A stretch of 64,000 nt of DNA from assembly GCA_023663945.1 (NCBI GenBank), contig JAMPGL010000013.1, positions 1 to 64,000 on the forward strand, read 5' to 3'. This DNA comes from Lachnospiraceae bacterium (lineage in GTDB: Bacteria > Bacillota > Clostridia > Lachnospirales > Lachnospiraceae). This document shows, piece after piece, positions 51,346 through 61,046 of this stretch. The position numbers and the translations under genes were made by a program. The first letter of the stretch is position 1. Each line of letters starts with the position of its first letter. The notes beneath the pieces are model-generated. The model was not told the origin of the DNA. It did no database searches and saw only the letters and a list, made by a program, of their open reading frames with translations.

Positions 51346-52371
51346 ATGGACTACAAGAAAGCCGGAGTAGATATTGAAGCGGGCTACCGCAGCGTGGAGC
51401 TGATGAAGGAATATGTGAAGGAAACCGTAAGACCGGAGGTGTTAGGGGGTCTTGGAGGATTTTCGGGAGCCTTTTCCCTGTCAGCCATTAAGAACATGGA
51501 AAATCCGGTGCTGGTTTCCGGCACCGATGGAGTAGGAACCAAGATTAAGCTTGCCTTTTTGATGAACAGGCATGACACCATTGGGATTGATTGTGTTGCA
51601 ATGTGCGTCAACGATATTGCATGTGCGGGCGGAGAACCGCTGTTCTTTTTGGACTATATTGCCTGCGGAAGAAATTATCCCGAAAAGATTGCTTCCATTG
51701 TGAAGGGAGTTGCCGAAGGGTGTAAGCAGGCGGGAGCCGCGTTAATTGGCGGTGAGACGGCGGAGCATCCGGGACTGATGCCGGAAGAGGAATACGACCT
51801 TGCCGGTTTTGCAGTGGGCGTAGTGGATGAGAAGGATTTGATTACAGGGAAGGACATAAAGCCCGGCGATGTGCTGGTGGGAATTGCGTCATCCGGCGTG
51901 CACAGCAATGGATTTTCCCTGATTCGGAAGATATTTGTTATGACGAATGAAAGCCTGAATACATATTATGACGAGCTGGGAGGGACATTGGGAGAAGCGC
52001 TGATTGAGCCTACCAAGATTTATGTGAAGACAATGAAAAGCATCAAGCAGGCGGGAATTACCGTGAAGGGATGCAGTCATATTACCGGAGGCGGTTTTTA
52101 TGAGAATATTCCCAGAATGCTGCCGGATGGAGTGACGGCTGTTATCGAGAAGAACAGTTACCCGATTCCGCCCATTTTTGATTTGATGAGAAAGAATGGG
52201 GACTTGGAAGAAAAGATGATGTACAACACTTACAATATGGGGCTTGGCATGGTTTTAGCATTATCGCCTGCTGATGTGGATGGAGCAGTTGCAGCCATTG
52301 AGGCGGCGGGGGAGAAGGCATATGTTGTGGGAAAGATTCTTGCCGGTGAAAAGGGAGTGTCCATATGCTGA
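51346..52371 (+). CDS. purM: Phosphoribosylformylglycinamidine cyclo-ligase
   Basis: 341 residues, usual length. ATP-dependent closure of FGAM to AIR. Visible: [20 protein letters not shown] at the N-terminus, [52 protein letters not shown] and [16 protein letters not shown] (each a PurM signature). It starts 15 bases behind purE and its end overlaps purN by 7 bases. Confidence 0.97.
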   Translation: MDYKKAGVDIEAGYRSVELMKEYVKETVRPEVLGGLGGFSGAFSLSAIKNMENPVLVSGTDGVGTKIKLAFLMNRHDTIGIDCVAMCVNDIACAGGEPLFFLDYIACGRNYPEKIASIVKGVAEGCKQAGAALIGGETAEHPGLMPEEEYDLAGFAVGVVDEKDLITGKDIKPGDVLVGIASSGVHSNGFSLIRKIFVMTNESLNTYYDELGGTLGEALIEPTKIYVKTMKSIKQAGITVKGCSHITGGGFYENIPRMLPDGVTAVIEKNSYPIPPIFDLMRKNGDLEEKMMYNTYNMGLGMVLALSPADVDGAVAAIEAAGEKAYVVGKILAGEKGVSIC

Positions 52372-52967
52372 ATATTGTAGTGTGTGTTTCCGGCGGAGGA
52401 ACGAATCTCCAAGCGATTATTGACGGAGTAAAAGGCGGAGCCATTCAAAATACTCAAATAACAGCCGTAATTAGCAACAATGCATCTGCGTATGCCTTAA
52501 AGAGGGCGGAGGAGAACGGGATTCCGGCAGTCTGTATTTCGCCGGGGGCATTTCCAAGCCGTGAGGAGTTTAATCAGGCGTTTTTGGATGAGATGAACCG
52601 GCTGAATCCGGATCTGATCGTGCTTGCCGGGTTTTTGGTGATCATTCCTAAAGCAATGATAGAGCGATACCGCGGACGGATTATTAATATTCATCCTTCG
52701 CTGATCCCTTCTTTTTGCGGAACCGGGTTTTACGGGTTAAAGGTGCACGAGGAAGCATTAAAGCGGGGCGTCAAAATAACGGGCGCTACGGTGCATTTTG
52801 TAGATGAAGGGACGGATACGGGCAGGATCATTAAGCAAAAGGCGGTGGAAGTGCTGGATGGAGATACGCCGGAGACTCTTCAGAGACGGGTGATGGAGCA
52901 GGCGGAGTGGATCATTCTGCCTCAGGCGATTAATGAGATTGCGGCAGGATATGGAATCAGTGAATGA
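52365..52967 (+). CDS. purN: Phosphoribosylglycinamide formyltransferase
   Basis: 200 residues. Transfers formyl from 10-formyl-THF to GAR. Motifs: [15 protein letters not shown] (phosphate loop), [33 protein letters not shown] (catalytic Asn-His) and [17 protein letters not shown] (catalytic Asp). Starts inside purM, so coupled. The formate-dependent purT is not seen here. Confidence 0.97.
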   Translation: MLNIVVCVSGGGTNLQAIIDGVKGGAIQNTQITAVISNNASAYALKRAEENGIPAVCISPGAFPSREEFNQAFLDEMNRLNPDLIVLAGFLVIIPKAMIERYRGRIINIHPSLIPSFCGTGFYGLKVHEEALKRGVKITGATVHFVDEGTDTGRIIKQKAVEVLDGDTPETLQRRVMEQAEWIILPQAINEIAAGYGISE

Positions 52968-52995
52968 TTTTGAAGGTTAGAAAGGAAGGAAACAG

Positions 52996-54267
52996 GTGAA
53001 GGTTTTAATTGTAGGAGGCGGCGGCAGAGAACATGCGATAGCGGCCAGCGTATCTAAGAGCCCCAAGGTGGAAAAGATTTACTGTGCGCCGGGAAATGCC
53101 GGCATCGGGCTTATCGCAGAGTGTGTTCCCATTGGAGCCATGGAGTTTGAAAAACTGACTTCTTTTGCCAAAGAAAAGGAAGTGGATCTGGTCATTGTGG
53201 GAATGGATGATCCCCTTGTGGGAGGGCTGGTAGATCAGCTTAAGGAAGCGGGGGTACGTGCGTTTGGTCCGGAAAGACGGGCGGCGATTCTGGAAGGAAG
53301 CAAGGCGTTCTCGAAGGATCTGATGAAGAAGTACGGAATCCCTACAGCCGGGTACGAGACCTTTGATAATGCGGATGCGGCTTTGCAATATCTTGAGATG
53401 GTGGAGTTTCCCATTGTGTTAAAGGCGGATGGCCTGGCGCTTGGAAAGGGCGTGCTTATCTGTCAGAATCTGGAAGAGGCGAGGGCGGGAGTTAAGTCGA
53501 TTATGCTGGATAAGCAGTTTGGAGATGCCGGAAACCGCCTTGTGATTGAGGAATACATGACGGGCAGAGAGGTGTCGGTTCTTTCCTTTGTGGACGGTAA
53601 GACCATTAAGACTATGACATCCGCGCAGGATCATAAGCGTGCCTATGACGGAGATCAGGGACCTAACACAGGGGGGATGGGAACCTTTTCACCAAGCCCT
53701 TTTTATACCAAGGAGATTGACGATTTCTGCCAGAGATATATTTATCGTGCCACGGTAAACGCTATGGCAAGGGAAGGCAGAGAGTTTAAGGGGGTTATCT
53801 TCTTTGGACTGATGCTCACAGAGTTTGGTCCCCGGGTGCTGGAATACAACGCCAGATTTGGAGACCCGGAAGCGCAGGTAGTGCTTCCTCGAATGAAGAA
53901 TGATATTATTGAAGTCATGGAAGCCTGCATTGACGGAAGACTTGACGAGATTGACCTTCACTTTGAAGACAATGCCGCGGTCTGCGTGGTGCTTGCCTCC
54001 GAAGGATATCCCGTTCAGTACGAAAAGGGGTTTCCAATTCAGGGGCTGGAACGCTTTGAGGGGAAAGATTCTTATTTCTGTTTCCATGCAGGAACGAAAA
54101 TGTCCGATCAGGGGATTGTGACAAATGGGGGAAGAGTTCTTGGAATCACGGCAAAGGGCCGTGACTTAAAAGAAGCCAGAGCCAATGCCTATGAAGCGGC
54201 GCAGTGGGTTACTTTTGAAAATAAGTATATGCGCCATGATATTGGAAAGGCAATTGATGAAGCGTAA
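52996..54267 (+). CDS. purD: Phosphoribosylamine-glycine ligase
   Basis: 423 residues, GTG start at 52996 behind GGAAGGAAACAG. ATP-grasp enzyme that makes GAR. N-terminal VLIVGGGGREHAIA, then LVIVGMDDPLVGG, the ATP-grasp core VLKADGLALGKGVLI and NTGGMGTFSPSPFY, and the metal site VLEYNARFGDPEAQVVLPR. It ends the pur cluster; order E-M-N-D without purC, F, L, Q or H nearby. Confidence 0.97.
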   Translation: MKVLIVGGGGREHAIAASVSKSPKVEKIYCAPGNAGIGLIAECVPIGAMEFEKLTSFAKEKEVDLVIVGMDDPLVGGLVDQLKEAGVRAFGPERRAAILEGSKAFSKDLMKKYGIPTAGYETFDNADAALQYLEMVEFPIVLKADGLALGKGVLICQNLEEARAGVKSIMLDKQFGDAGNRLVIEEYMTGREVSVLSFVDGKTIKTMTSAQDHKRAYDGDQGPNTGGMGTFSPSPFYTKEIDDFCQRYIYRATVNAMAREGREFKGVIFFGLMLTEFGPRVLEYNARFGDPEAQVVLPRMKNDIIEVMEACIDGRLDEIDLHFEDNAAVCVVLASEGYPVQYEKGFPIQGLERFEGKDSYFCFHAGTKMSDQGIVTNGGRVLGITAKGRDLKEARANAYEAAQWVTFENKYMRHDIGKAIDEA

Positions 54268-54287
54268 GAAGTGGGAGGATATAAGGG

Positions 54288-54746
54288 ATGGCAGCAAATA
54301 TAGAAAAGATATGGATGCCAGGCGGCTATCAGAAGCCCACGCTGTGTGCAAAATGCGGAGGGGTCCTTATATACAAGGGAATAGGAGAATATCAATGTGA
54401 GGACTGTGAGGCGCTTGAGTATGATGATTACGGAAAAGTCCGCAACTATCTGGACAATCACAGAGGCGCTAATGTGGCGCAGATTTCCGATGCTACGGGC
54501 GTTACCCACAAGGTAATCCGGGAAATGATCAAGGAAAACCGGTTTGAAGTGATTGACAATCCCGGCGGATATATCCGCTGTGAGATGTGCGGCGTGGACA
54601 TTAAGAGCGGACGGCTGTGCCCTAAGTGCGAAGTGATTTATCACCGCAAAATGGAGGACAAAGTCCGCAATGAAAAAAAGAAAAATCTGGCAGGATACGG
54701 AGATACCCTGCAGGGCGAAGAGGGAAGCATTCGTTTTACAAGATAA
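54288..54746 (+). CDS. Zinc-ribbon and helix-turn-helix protein (YvyF-like)
   Basis: 152 residues. Two CxxC pairs near the start (CAKCGG and CEDCEALEYDDYGK, about 20-40) form a zinc ribbon; a second set, CEMCGVD and CPKCEVIYHRK, lies at about 104-122. Between them is a helix-turn-helix, ANVAQISDATGVTHKVIREM. This is the architecture of the protein family often labelled flagellar operon protein YvyF/TIGR03826. No flagellar gene is present here, so that label says nothing about motility. Probably a nucleic-acid-binding regulator. It starts 20 bases behind purD. Confidence 0.75.
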   Translation: MAANIEKIWMPGGYQKPTLCAKCGGVLIYKGIGEYQCEDCEALEYDDYGKVRNYLDNHRGANVAQISDATGVTHKVIREMIKENRFEVIDNPGGYIRCEMCGVDIKSGRLCPKCEVIYHRKMEDKVRNEKKKNLAGYGDTLQGEEGSIRFTR

Positions 54747-54765
54747 AGATAAGGGAGAGAACAAA

Positions 54766-56106
54766 GTGAAAAATTTCAGAACAGGCAGAGAAAAATTCGG
54801 AGTTTTTAGGGGCTTTGCGGCGTGCGCTTTGGCGGCGGGAATCTTTTGGATGACGGCAGTTACGGCACTGGCGGCAGAAGGAGAGATTACCGCCGCAACA
54901 GCCAAAATCCGCGCACAGGCAAGCACGGACAGCGAAGTGGTGGGAAGTACGGTAAAGGGCAAAAAGGTGGATTTGATTGAATCCGTGAAGGACGGCGCGG
55001 GCATGACCTGGTATAAGGTTCCCGTCGCCGGAGGCGGATACGGCTATATTAGAGGAGACCTTGTTTCAACCAGCGATACGGTTCCGGAGGGAACCGCGGC
55101 ACAGGCTGCTCAACCGGCAGCGCCGGCAAGCCAGCCTGCGGAGACAGTGCCCACTGCCATCGGCGAGCAGGCGGCGGTGATTCAGTGTGAGACCAACGCA
55201 AAGATCCGTTCGGGAGCTTCCACCTCGCACAGCGTAGTCACATCCCTGCCAAACGGCACGGCAATCACGTTAATCGGAGAGGCAAGCGACAGTGCCGGAA
55301 ACAAATGGTATCAATTGACCTGCAATTACAACAATAAGACCATAGAAGGTTATGTCCGTTCCGACCTGATTGCTATTGGAGCACAGGCAGGCGGTGATTC
55401 TTCAGAGGGAGAAGGCGGTGAAGCCCCGGCGGAAGGCGAAAATCCGGAAGGCGGAGAAGGTGAGAACCCGGAAGGCGGAGAGCAGAATCCGGAAGAGGGA
55501 GAACCGGAGCCGGTGCAGGATGATTCCCACAATGATTATGAGGTCCGCTGGTCTCAGAATCAGGACAACGAGGACTATGATTATTTCCTTTATGATAACA
55601 CAACTGGTACAAGAATGCGGTTGTCGGAGGTTTTGAATGCGGCAACCTCTTCCAGCGAATACACCCAAAAGCTTCAGAGTCAGGTAGATAAAAATAAAAT
55701 TATCATCATTGTTCTTGCGGCAGTGATTATATTGTTATTTGTGATTATCACCATCATGATCTTCAAGATTCGCAGCCTCTATTACGATGATTACGATGAT
55801 GAGGAGGAGGAAGAGGAAGAAGAGCCGGAGCCGGTTCCTGTGAAGAAGAAGGTGCGCCGGAGAGTGGAAGAGGAAGAAGAGGAGCCTGTTCCCGTAAAGA
55901 AGAAAAAGCCTGTTCCCAAGGAAGGAACCTCGGGCAAAAACCCGGAACGTCAGGCACGACCTAGGAGAGAGGCGGAGCCGGAGGTACGTGCGGCTGAGAG
56001 AAGGGAAGGCACGAAGAAGCCTGCAGCCAGAAAATCACAAAATTTTCTGGTAGATGACGATGAGTTTGAATTTGAGTTTTTAAACATGGATGATAAAGAT
56101 TTGTAA
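54766..56106 (+). CDS. Membrane-anchored SH3b-domain protein
   Basis: 446 residues; the start is GTG 54766 behind AAGGGAGAG, since an upstream ATG (54670) lies in the previous gene. A signal-type helix (about 12-34) is followed by two bacterial SH3 domains, about 40-95 (TAKIRAQASTDSEVVGSTV, then WYKVPV, YIRGDLV) and about 138-202 (AKIRSGASTSHSVVTSLPNG, then WYQLTC, YVRSDLI). A Glu/Gly/Pro-rich acidic spacer follows, then a membrane helix (about 308-330) and a long charged tail with runs of Glu, then KKK/RRR clusters. SH3b domains bind peptidoglycan peptides. The inside tail could bind nucleic acid or a partner. Not an enzyme. Confidence 0.82.
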   Translation: MKNFRTGREKFGVFRGFAACALAAGIFWMTAVTALAAEGEITAATAKIRAQASTDSEVVGSTVKGKKVDLIESVKDGAGMTWYKVPVAGGGYGYIRGDLVSTSDTVPEGTAAQAAQPAAPASQPAETVPTAIGEQAAVIQCETNAKIRSGASTSHSVVTSLPNGTAITLIGEASDSAGNKWYQLTCNYNNKTIEGYVRSDLIAIGAQAGGDSSEGEGGEAPAEGENPEGGEGENPEGGEQNPEEGEPEPVQDDSHNDYEVRWSQNQDNEDYDYFLYDNTTGTRMRLSEVLNAATSSSEYTQKLQSQVDKNKIIIIVLAAVIILLFVIITIMIFKIRSLYYDDYDDEEEEEEEEPEPVPVKKKVRRRVEEEEEEPVPVKKKKPVPKEGTSGKNPERQARPRREAEPEVRAAERREGTKKPAARKSQNFLVDDDEFEFEFLNMDDKDL

Positions 56107-56165
56107 AGAACAAAGGAGGGATAGCGTCAGCTGTTCCTCCTGTGTCAAATAGGAAAGGATACAGG

Positions 56166-56546
56166 ATGATAGTAGAGATAGATTTTAACAGTGAGGAAGC
56201 ATTATATCTTCAGCTTAGAAATCAGATTATTCTTGGAATTGCATCGGCAAAGTTCCAAGAAGGAGATGCACTTCCTTCCGTGCGCCAGTTAGCGGAGGAT
56301 ATTGGGATCAATATGCATACGGTAAATAAGGCGTATACGGTGTTAAAGCAGGAAGGGTTTTTGAAGGTAGACAGAAGGAGGGGCGCAGTCATTGCATTGG
56401 ATCTTGATAAACTGCGGACACTGGAAGAAATGGATGAGGATCTTCATGTGATACTGGCAAAGGCAGTCTGCAAAGGAATCTCGAAAGAAGAGGTTCATCA
56501 GATGGTAGAAGAAATTTATGAAGAATTTGGAGGAGCCTTAAATTGA
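56166..56546 (+). CDS. GntR-family (YtrA subfamily) regulator
   Basis: 126 residues from ATG 56166 with AGGAAAGGA ahead. Winged helix: YLQLRNQIILGIASAKFQEG, ALPSVRQLAEDIGINMHTV and NKAYTVLKQEGFL are the GntR recognition segment. The short C-terminal tail without effector domain marks the YtrA subfamily. It overlaps clpC by 4 bases and so is translated with it. Regulating clpC and itself is likely; in Bacilli this place is held by ctsR-mcsA-mcsB. An upstream hairpin AGGAGG (56114-56119) / CCTCCT (56136-56141) lies in the leader. Confidence 0.92.
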   Translation: MIVEIDFNSEEALYLQLRNQIILGIASAKFQEGDALPSVRQLAEDIGINMHTVNKAYTVLKQEGFLKVDRRRGAVIALDLDKLRTLEEMDEDLHVILAKAVCKGISKEEVHQMVEEIYEEFGGALN

Positions 56547-58999
56547 GCAGTCAGAAATATGGTTTTACGGACAAGGCAAAAACAGCCCTTAAACTTGCAG
56601 AAAAAACGGCTGTACGGCTGCACGCCGGATATGTGGGAACGGAACATATCTTGGTAGGGCTGTTAAAAGAAAATACGGGAGTGGCGGCAAAGGTACTGTA
56701 TGATAACGGCACGGATGAGGCAAAGATCATAGAGATGATACAGGAGCTGATTGTGCCGGATGGGATGACGGCGGTAATTGAAAAGGAGAGCTATTCTCCA
56801 AGAGCACAGTTTGTCCTGGAGGAGGCGCACAGACAGGCAGACCGGTTTGGAGCGCAGAGAACGGGAACGGAGCATATCTTTCTGGCGCTTTTGAAGGAAG
56901 GAGAAAATGTTGCGGTAAGGCTGTTAAATACCCTTGGAATCTCTGTGCAGAAGCTTTATGCGGACACGCTGATCGCTATGGGGGAGGACGGAAATCTTTA
57001 CCGGGAGGATTTATCCAGAAAGCAGAGCCGGAAAAGCAGGCAGACTTCCACACTGGATCAATACAGCCGTAATCTCACGGCGCTTGCAATGGAAGGAAAG
57101 CTGGATCCGGTAATCGGAAGAGAGGACGAGATTAAAAGAGTCATTGAGATTTTAAGCCGCAGAACCAAAAACAATCCCTGCCTGATTGGAGAACCGGGCG
57201 TTGGCAAAACGGCAGTGGTGGAGGGTCTGGCGCTGCGGATAGCTTCCGGGGAGGTGCCCCTTACCGTTCAAAATAAGAGAGTTCTGACCTTGGATTTGTC
57301 AGGGATGGTGGCAGGCTCCAAATACCGCGGTGAATTTGAAGAGCGGATTAAGAGAGTGATCCGCGAGGTGCAGGAGGATGGAGACGTTATTTTGTTTCTG
57401 GACGAAATGCATACCATTATCGGAGCAGGCGGAGCGGAGGGAGCGATCGATGCCTCCAACATTTTAAAGCCCTCTCTTGCAAGGGGGGAACTGCAATTAA
57501 TCGGGGCGACAACGGTAGCGGAATATCATAAATATGTGGAAAAGGATGCCGCGCTGGAACGGCGTTTTCAGTCCGTTTATGTTGAGGAGCCTTCTATCCA
57601 GCAGGCAATCGAGATTTTGAGAGGAGTTGCGCCCAAATATGAGGAGCATCACAAGGTAACTATCACCGAGGAGGCAATCCGGGCGGCAGTCACGCTCTCG
57701 GAAAGGTATATTAATGACCGCAATCTGCCGGACAAGGCAATTGACCTGATTGATGAGGCAGCGGCGGCAGCGCGCCTTAAGAACCTGCATGTACCGGAAA
57801 AGCTCAAAGAGGCGCAGCAGGAAATCGGACAGATGGATGTGCAGATTGAGGAGTGCATTAAAGCGCAGGATTTTGAGGAAGCATCCCTGCTCCGCAAGAA
57901 GCAGGACGAGATGATACGCAAATACGAGCGGACAAGAGAAAAGAACCGCAGACAGCAGACGGATAATAAATTTTCCATTGGTGAAAATGAGATTGCGGAG
58001 GTGGTTTCCTCTTGGACAAAGGTGCCGGTAAAGAAGCTGACGGAAAAAGAAAGCGAGCGTCTGCTTAAATTAGAGAAGGTGCTTCATAAGCGCGTGATCG
58101 GTCAAAACGATGCAGTTGCGGCAGTGTCCCAGGCAATCCGAAGAGGAAGAGTAGGGCTTCAGGATCCGGGAAGACCGATTGGTTCCTTCTTGTTCCTTGG
58201 ACCTACCGGGGTAGGCAAGACGGAGCTTTCTAAGGCTCTTGCAGAGGCGATGTTTGGGACGGAGAACGCCTTGATCCGTGTGGACATGTCGGAGTATATG
58301 GAAGGGCATTCCGTATCCAAGATGATTGGTTCCCCGCCGGGATATGTGGGATTTGAAGAGGGCGGACAGCTCAGTGAGAAAATCCGCAAAAACCCTTATT
58401 CCGTGGTCTTGTTTGACGAGATTGAAAAGGCGCATCCGGATGTATTTAACGTGCTTTTGCAGGTTTTAGATGACGGGCATATCACGGACTCTAAGGGACG
58501 GAAGGTAAGCTTCAAGAATACCATCCTGATTATGACCTCCAACGCGGGGGCACAGAGAATTGTAGAGCCAAAAAACCTTGGATTTTCCATGGAGACCAGC
58601 AAAGAACAGGATTACGAGAAGATGAAGGCGGGGGTGATGGAAGAGGTCAAAAAGCTCTTTAAACCCGAATTTATCAACCGTATTGACGAGATTATGGTGT
58701 TTAAGCCGTTAGGAAAGGAAGAGATGTACCAGATTGTGAACCTGCTCTGCGATACGCTTGCAAAACGCTGTCAGGCACAGATGAAGATAGAGCTTACTTT
58801 CCGCCCGGCGCTCAAGGAACATCTGGTATCCAAATATTCGGATGCAAAGATGGGAGCGCGCCCTTTAAAGAGAGCGCTGCAGAATGTGGTGGAGAACAAG
58901 CTGGCGGAAGAAATCCTTGCAGGACGCATCAAATCCGGCGATCCGGTGAGCGTGGGGTTCCGCAGGGAACAAGTTGTTTTTACTGTAAAAGAAAAGTAG
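56543..58999 (+). CDS. clpC: ClpC, AAA+ unfoldase of the Clp protease
   Basis: 818 residues, TTG start 56543 inside the regulator stop, with GGAGG about 9 bases ahead. N-terminal double Clp repeat (1-145; HAGYVGTEHILVGLL and FGAQRTGTEHIFLALL). AAA domain 1 with Walker A GEPGVGKT (216-223) and Walker B ILFLDEMHT. A middle helical domain with a UVR-like segment (about 430-470: QDFEEASLLRKKQDEMI). AAA domain 2 with GPTGVGKTELS and VVLFDEIEKAHPD. Unfolds proteins for ClpP degradation. No ctsR, mcsA or mcsB is adjacent. Confidence 0.97.
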   Translation: MSSQKYGFTDKAKTALKLAEKTAVRLHAGYVGTEHILVGLLKENTGVAAKVLYDNGTDEAKIIEMIQELIVPDGMTAVIEKESYSPRAQFVLEEAHRQADRFGAQRTGTEHIFLALLKEGENVAVRLLNTLGISVQKLYADTLIAMGEDGNLYREDLSRKQSRKSRQTSTLDQYSRNLTALAMEGKLDPVIGREDEIKRVIEILSRRTKNNPCLIGEPGVGKTAVVEGLALRIASGEVPLTVQNKRVLTLDLSGMVAGSKYRGEFEERIKRVIREVQEDGDVILFLDEMHTIIGAGGAEGAIDASNILKPSLARGELQLIGATTVAEYHKYVEKDAALERRFQSVYVEEPSIQQAIEILRGVAPKYEEHHKVTITEEAIRAAVTLSERYINDRNLPDKAIDLIDEAAAAARLKNLHVPEKLKEAQQEIGQMDVQIEECIKAQDFEEASLLRKKQDEMIRKYERTREKNRRQQTDNKFSIGENEIAEVVSSWTKVPVKKLTEKESERLLKLEKVLHKRVIGQNDAVAAVSQAIRRGRVGLQDPGRPIGSFLFLGPTGVGKTELSKALAEAMFGTENALIRVDMSEYMEGHSVSKMIGSPPGYVGFEEGGQLSEKIRKNPYSVVLFDEIEKAHPDVFNVLLQVLDDGHITDSKGRKVSFKNTILIMTSNAGAQRIVEPKNLGFSMETSKEQDYEKMKAGVMEEVKKLFKPEFINRIDEIMVFKPLGKEEMYQIVNLLCDTLAKRCQAQMKIELTFRPALKEHLVSKYSDAKMGARPLKRALQNVVENKLAEEILAGRIKSGDPVSVGFRREQVVFTVKEK

Positions 59000-59066
59000 A
59001 TTTTTAGCAGAAAATATATTATACTAGGGGTATAAAGACCAAAGATAGATCAGGAGGACTTAAGAG

Positions 59067-59477
59067 ATGGCTGTTGTAGAGGAACTGCTTCGCTCAGAAA
59101 AAGACGGTGCGATCAGCTTCGGTAATCATTTGCTGGCGAACAAGGCGAAAGCAGAAGATTTTGAACATTGCGGGGATCTGTATAAGGTTAAGACTTACAA
59201 AGCAATGACCAAGTTGGAACGGAACGGAATGTTTGCTTATGAATCGGTTCCGGGAACCAGTGTTCTTAACTTTTCAGAGACAGCGGATGGAGTCAGCTTT
59301 ATGGTTTCCGGGGAAGAGGATGCCCAGATCACTCTCGGACTTGAGGAGGATACGGAATACGAAGTGTTTATTGACGGCAAGAGCATCGGTAAAATGAAAA
59401 CAAATCTTGGCGGTAAGATGAACATCAGCGTAGAACTGGGGGCAAATCAGGAAGTAGGGATCAAAGTAACCAGATAA
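59067..59477 (+). CDS. Small conserved protein often labelled endosialidase, function unknown
   Basis: 136 residues with AGGAGG ahead. I recognise the pattern MAVVEELLRSEKDGAISFGN, LYKVKTYKAMTKLERNGMFAYESVPGT (shown in part: MTKLERNGMFAYE) and YEVFIDGKSIGKMKTNLGGK from Lachnospiraceae genomes, where it carries the name endosialidase without evidence of such activity. It is beta-rich, has no signal peptide and no sialidase Asp-box. Single gene between clpC and a hairpin. Confidence 0.8.
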   Translation: MAVVEELLRSEKDGAISFGNHLLANKAKAEDFEHCGDLYKVKTYKAMTKLERNGMFAYESVPGTSVLNFSETADGVSFMVSGEEDAQITLGLEEDTEYEVFIDGKSIGKMKTNLGGKMNISVELGANQEVGIKVTR

Positions 59478-59514
59478 CCGAAAGCGGCAAATAGGGGACA
59501 GCTTTACGGAACAA

Positions 59515-59544
59515 ATGGGGGAACTGCTTTAGGCAGTTCCCCAT
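59515..59544. terminator. Strong hairpin between the 59067 gene and radA
   Basis: GGGGAACTGC (59518-59527) pairs with GCAGTTCCCC (59533-59542), with AT on both sides extending it. No T run follows, so termination is probable but not certain. Confidence 0.6.
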
Positions 59545-59574
59545 CTCATGTATTAGGAAAGTAAAGGATTAATT

Positions 59575-60945
59575 ATGGCAAAAAGCAAATCATCTACCAT
59601 ATTTTTTTGTCAGAATTGCGGATATGAATCCTCCAAATGGATGGGGCAGTGTCCGGGATGTCATCAGTGGAATACCTTTGTGGAGGAGACATTATCCCCC
59701 GCGGTCAAGGGAAGGACGGGATCCGGACACAGCGCCGCGGCGCCGGGCAGACCGGTCTCTCTAAAAGAAATTTCTTTGGAGGACGAAGACCGGATCACCA
59801 CCCACAGCAGGGAACTGGACAGGGTTTTGGGAGGCGGACTGGTGAAGGGTTCTCTTACCTTGGTGGGAGGCGACCCCGGCATCGGCAAGTCCACCCTCCT
59901 TTTGCAGGTGTGCCGGATGCTGGCGGCAGATAAGCGGGAGATTCTCTATGTTTCGGGGGAGGAATCCTTAAAGCAGATTAAACTCAGGGCAAACCGTATC
60001 GGAGAATTTGACGAGCATTTGAAATTGCTCTGTGAGACCAGTCTTGGAACCATCGAGGAGACCATCCGCCGTATGAAGCCGGATGTGGTGGTAATCGACT
60101 CCATTCAGACCATGTATCAGGAGAGCATCTCCTCAGCCCCCGGAAGCATCTCTCAGGTCAGGGAAGCTACCGGCGTGCTATTGCAGCTTGCCAAGGGGCT
60201 GAATATCTCCGTATTTATTGTGGGACATGTGACAAAGGAGGGAACCGTAGCGGGTCCCAGAGTTTTGGAGCATATGGTGGACACCGTTCTTTATTTTGAG
60301 GGAGACAGGCACGCCTCCTACCGGATTCTGCGCGGGGTGAAAAACCGTTTCGGCTCCACCAATGAGATTGGCGTTTTTGAGATGGTTCAGGAAGGGCTCC
60401 GGGAGGTTGAAAATCCCTCTGAGTTTATGCTGAGCGGCAAACCGGAGCATGCCAGCGGTTCCGTTGTAGTCTGCTCTATGGAAGGAACCCGTCCTATGCT
60501 GGTGGAAATACAGGCGCTTGTCTGCCACAGCAGTTTTGGGATTCCCAGAAGACAGACAACCGGAACGGATTTTAACCGGGTGAATCTGCTGATCGCGGTT
60601 TTGGAGAAGAGGCTGGGGCTTCAGATGGGAAACTGCGACGCTTATGTCAATATAGCCGGAGGAATCCGGATTCAGGAGCCGGCAGTGGATTTGGGAATTG
60701 TTATGGCTCTGGTATCCAGCTTTAAAAATAAGAGTATTGACGATAAGATGCTGGTGTTTGGAGAGGTGGGACTCAGCGGGGAAGTGCGCGGAGTCAGCAT
60801 GGTGCAGGCGCGGGTGCAGGAGGCGCAGAAGCTTGGATTTACATCCTGCGTGATTCCCAGAGTTTGTCTGGACGCGGTGAAGGATGTCACAGGGATTAAG
60901 ATTATCGGTGCAGGCAGCGTGGCGGATGCGATTGATCTGCTGTAA
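59575..60945 (+). CDS. radA: DNA repair protein RadA
   Basis: 456 residues. Branch migration helicase that acts with RecA. C4 zinc finger C12-x2-C15 and C26-x2-C29 (CQNCGY, QCPGCH). RecA-like core with Walker A GGDPGIGKST (98-107), Walker B VVVIDSIQT, and the RadA-specific KNRFGST. C-terminal Lon-protease-like domain (about 330-456) with VNIAGGIRIQEPAVDLGIV and the FGEVGLSGEVRGV motif. AAAGGA ahead of ATG. Confidence 0.97.
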   Translation: MAKSKSSTIFFCQNCGYESSKWMGQCPGCHQWNTFVEETLSPAVKGRTGSGHSAAAPGRPVSLKEISLEDEDRITTHSRELDRVLGGGLVKGSLTLVGGDPGIGKSTLLLQVCRMLAADKREILYVSGEESLKQIKLRANRIGEFDEHLKLLCETSLGTIEETIRRMKPDVVVIDSIQTMYQESISSAPGSISQVREATGVLLQLAKGLNISVFIVGHVTKEGTVAGPRVLEHMVDTVLYFEGDRHASYRILRGVKNRFGSTNEIGVFEMVQEGLREVENPSEFMLSGKPEHASGSVVVCSMEGTRPMLVEIQALVCHSSFGIPRRQTTGTDFNRVNLLIAVLEKRLGLQMGNCDAYVNIAGGIRIQEPAVDLGIVMALVSSFKNKSIDDKMLVFGEVGLSGEVRGVSMVQARVQEAQKLGFTSCVIPRVCLDAVKDVTGIKIIGAGSVADAIDLL

Positions 60946-61046
60946 ATGTGACAAAAGTATGACAAATTTAACAAAATTATAAATAAAAGTACCCAAAACC
61001 TTCTGATTGTGATAAAATGGAACAATCAGAATAAAAGGAGCGAAAG

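Noticed and set aside
54288..54746. Evidence for a flagellar locus
   Set aside because: The family is often named after flagellar operons, but no flagellar gene is in the window.
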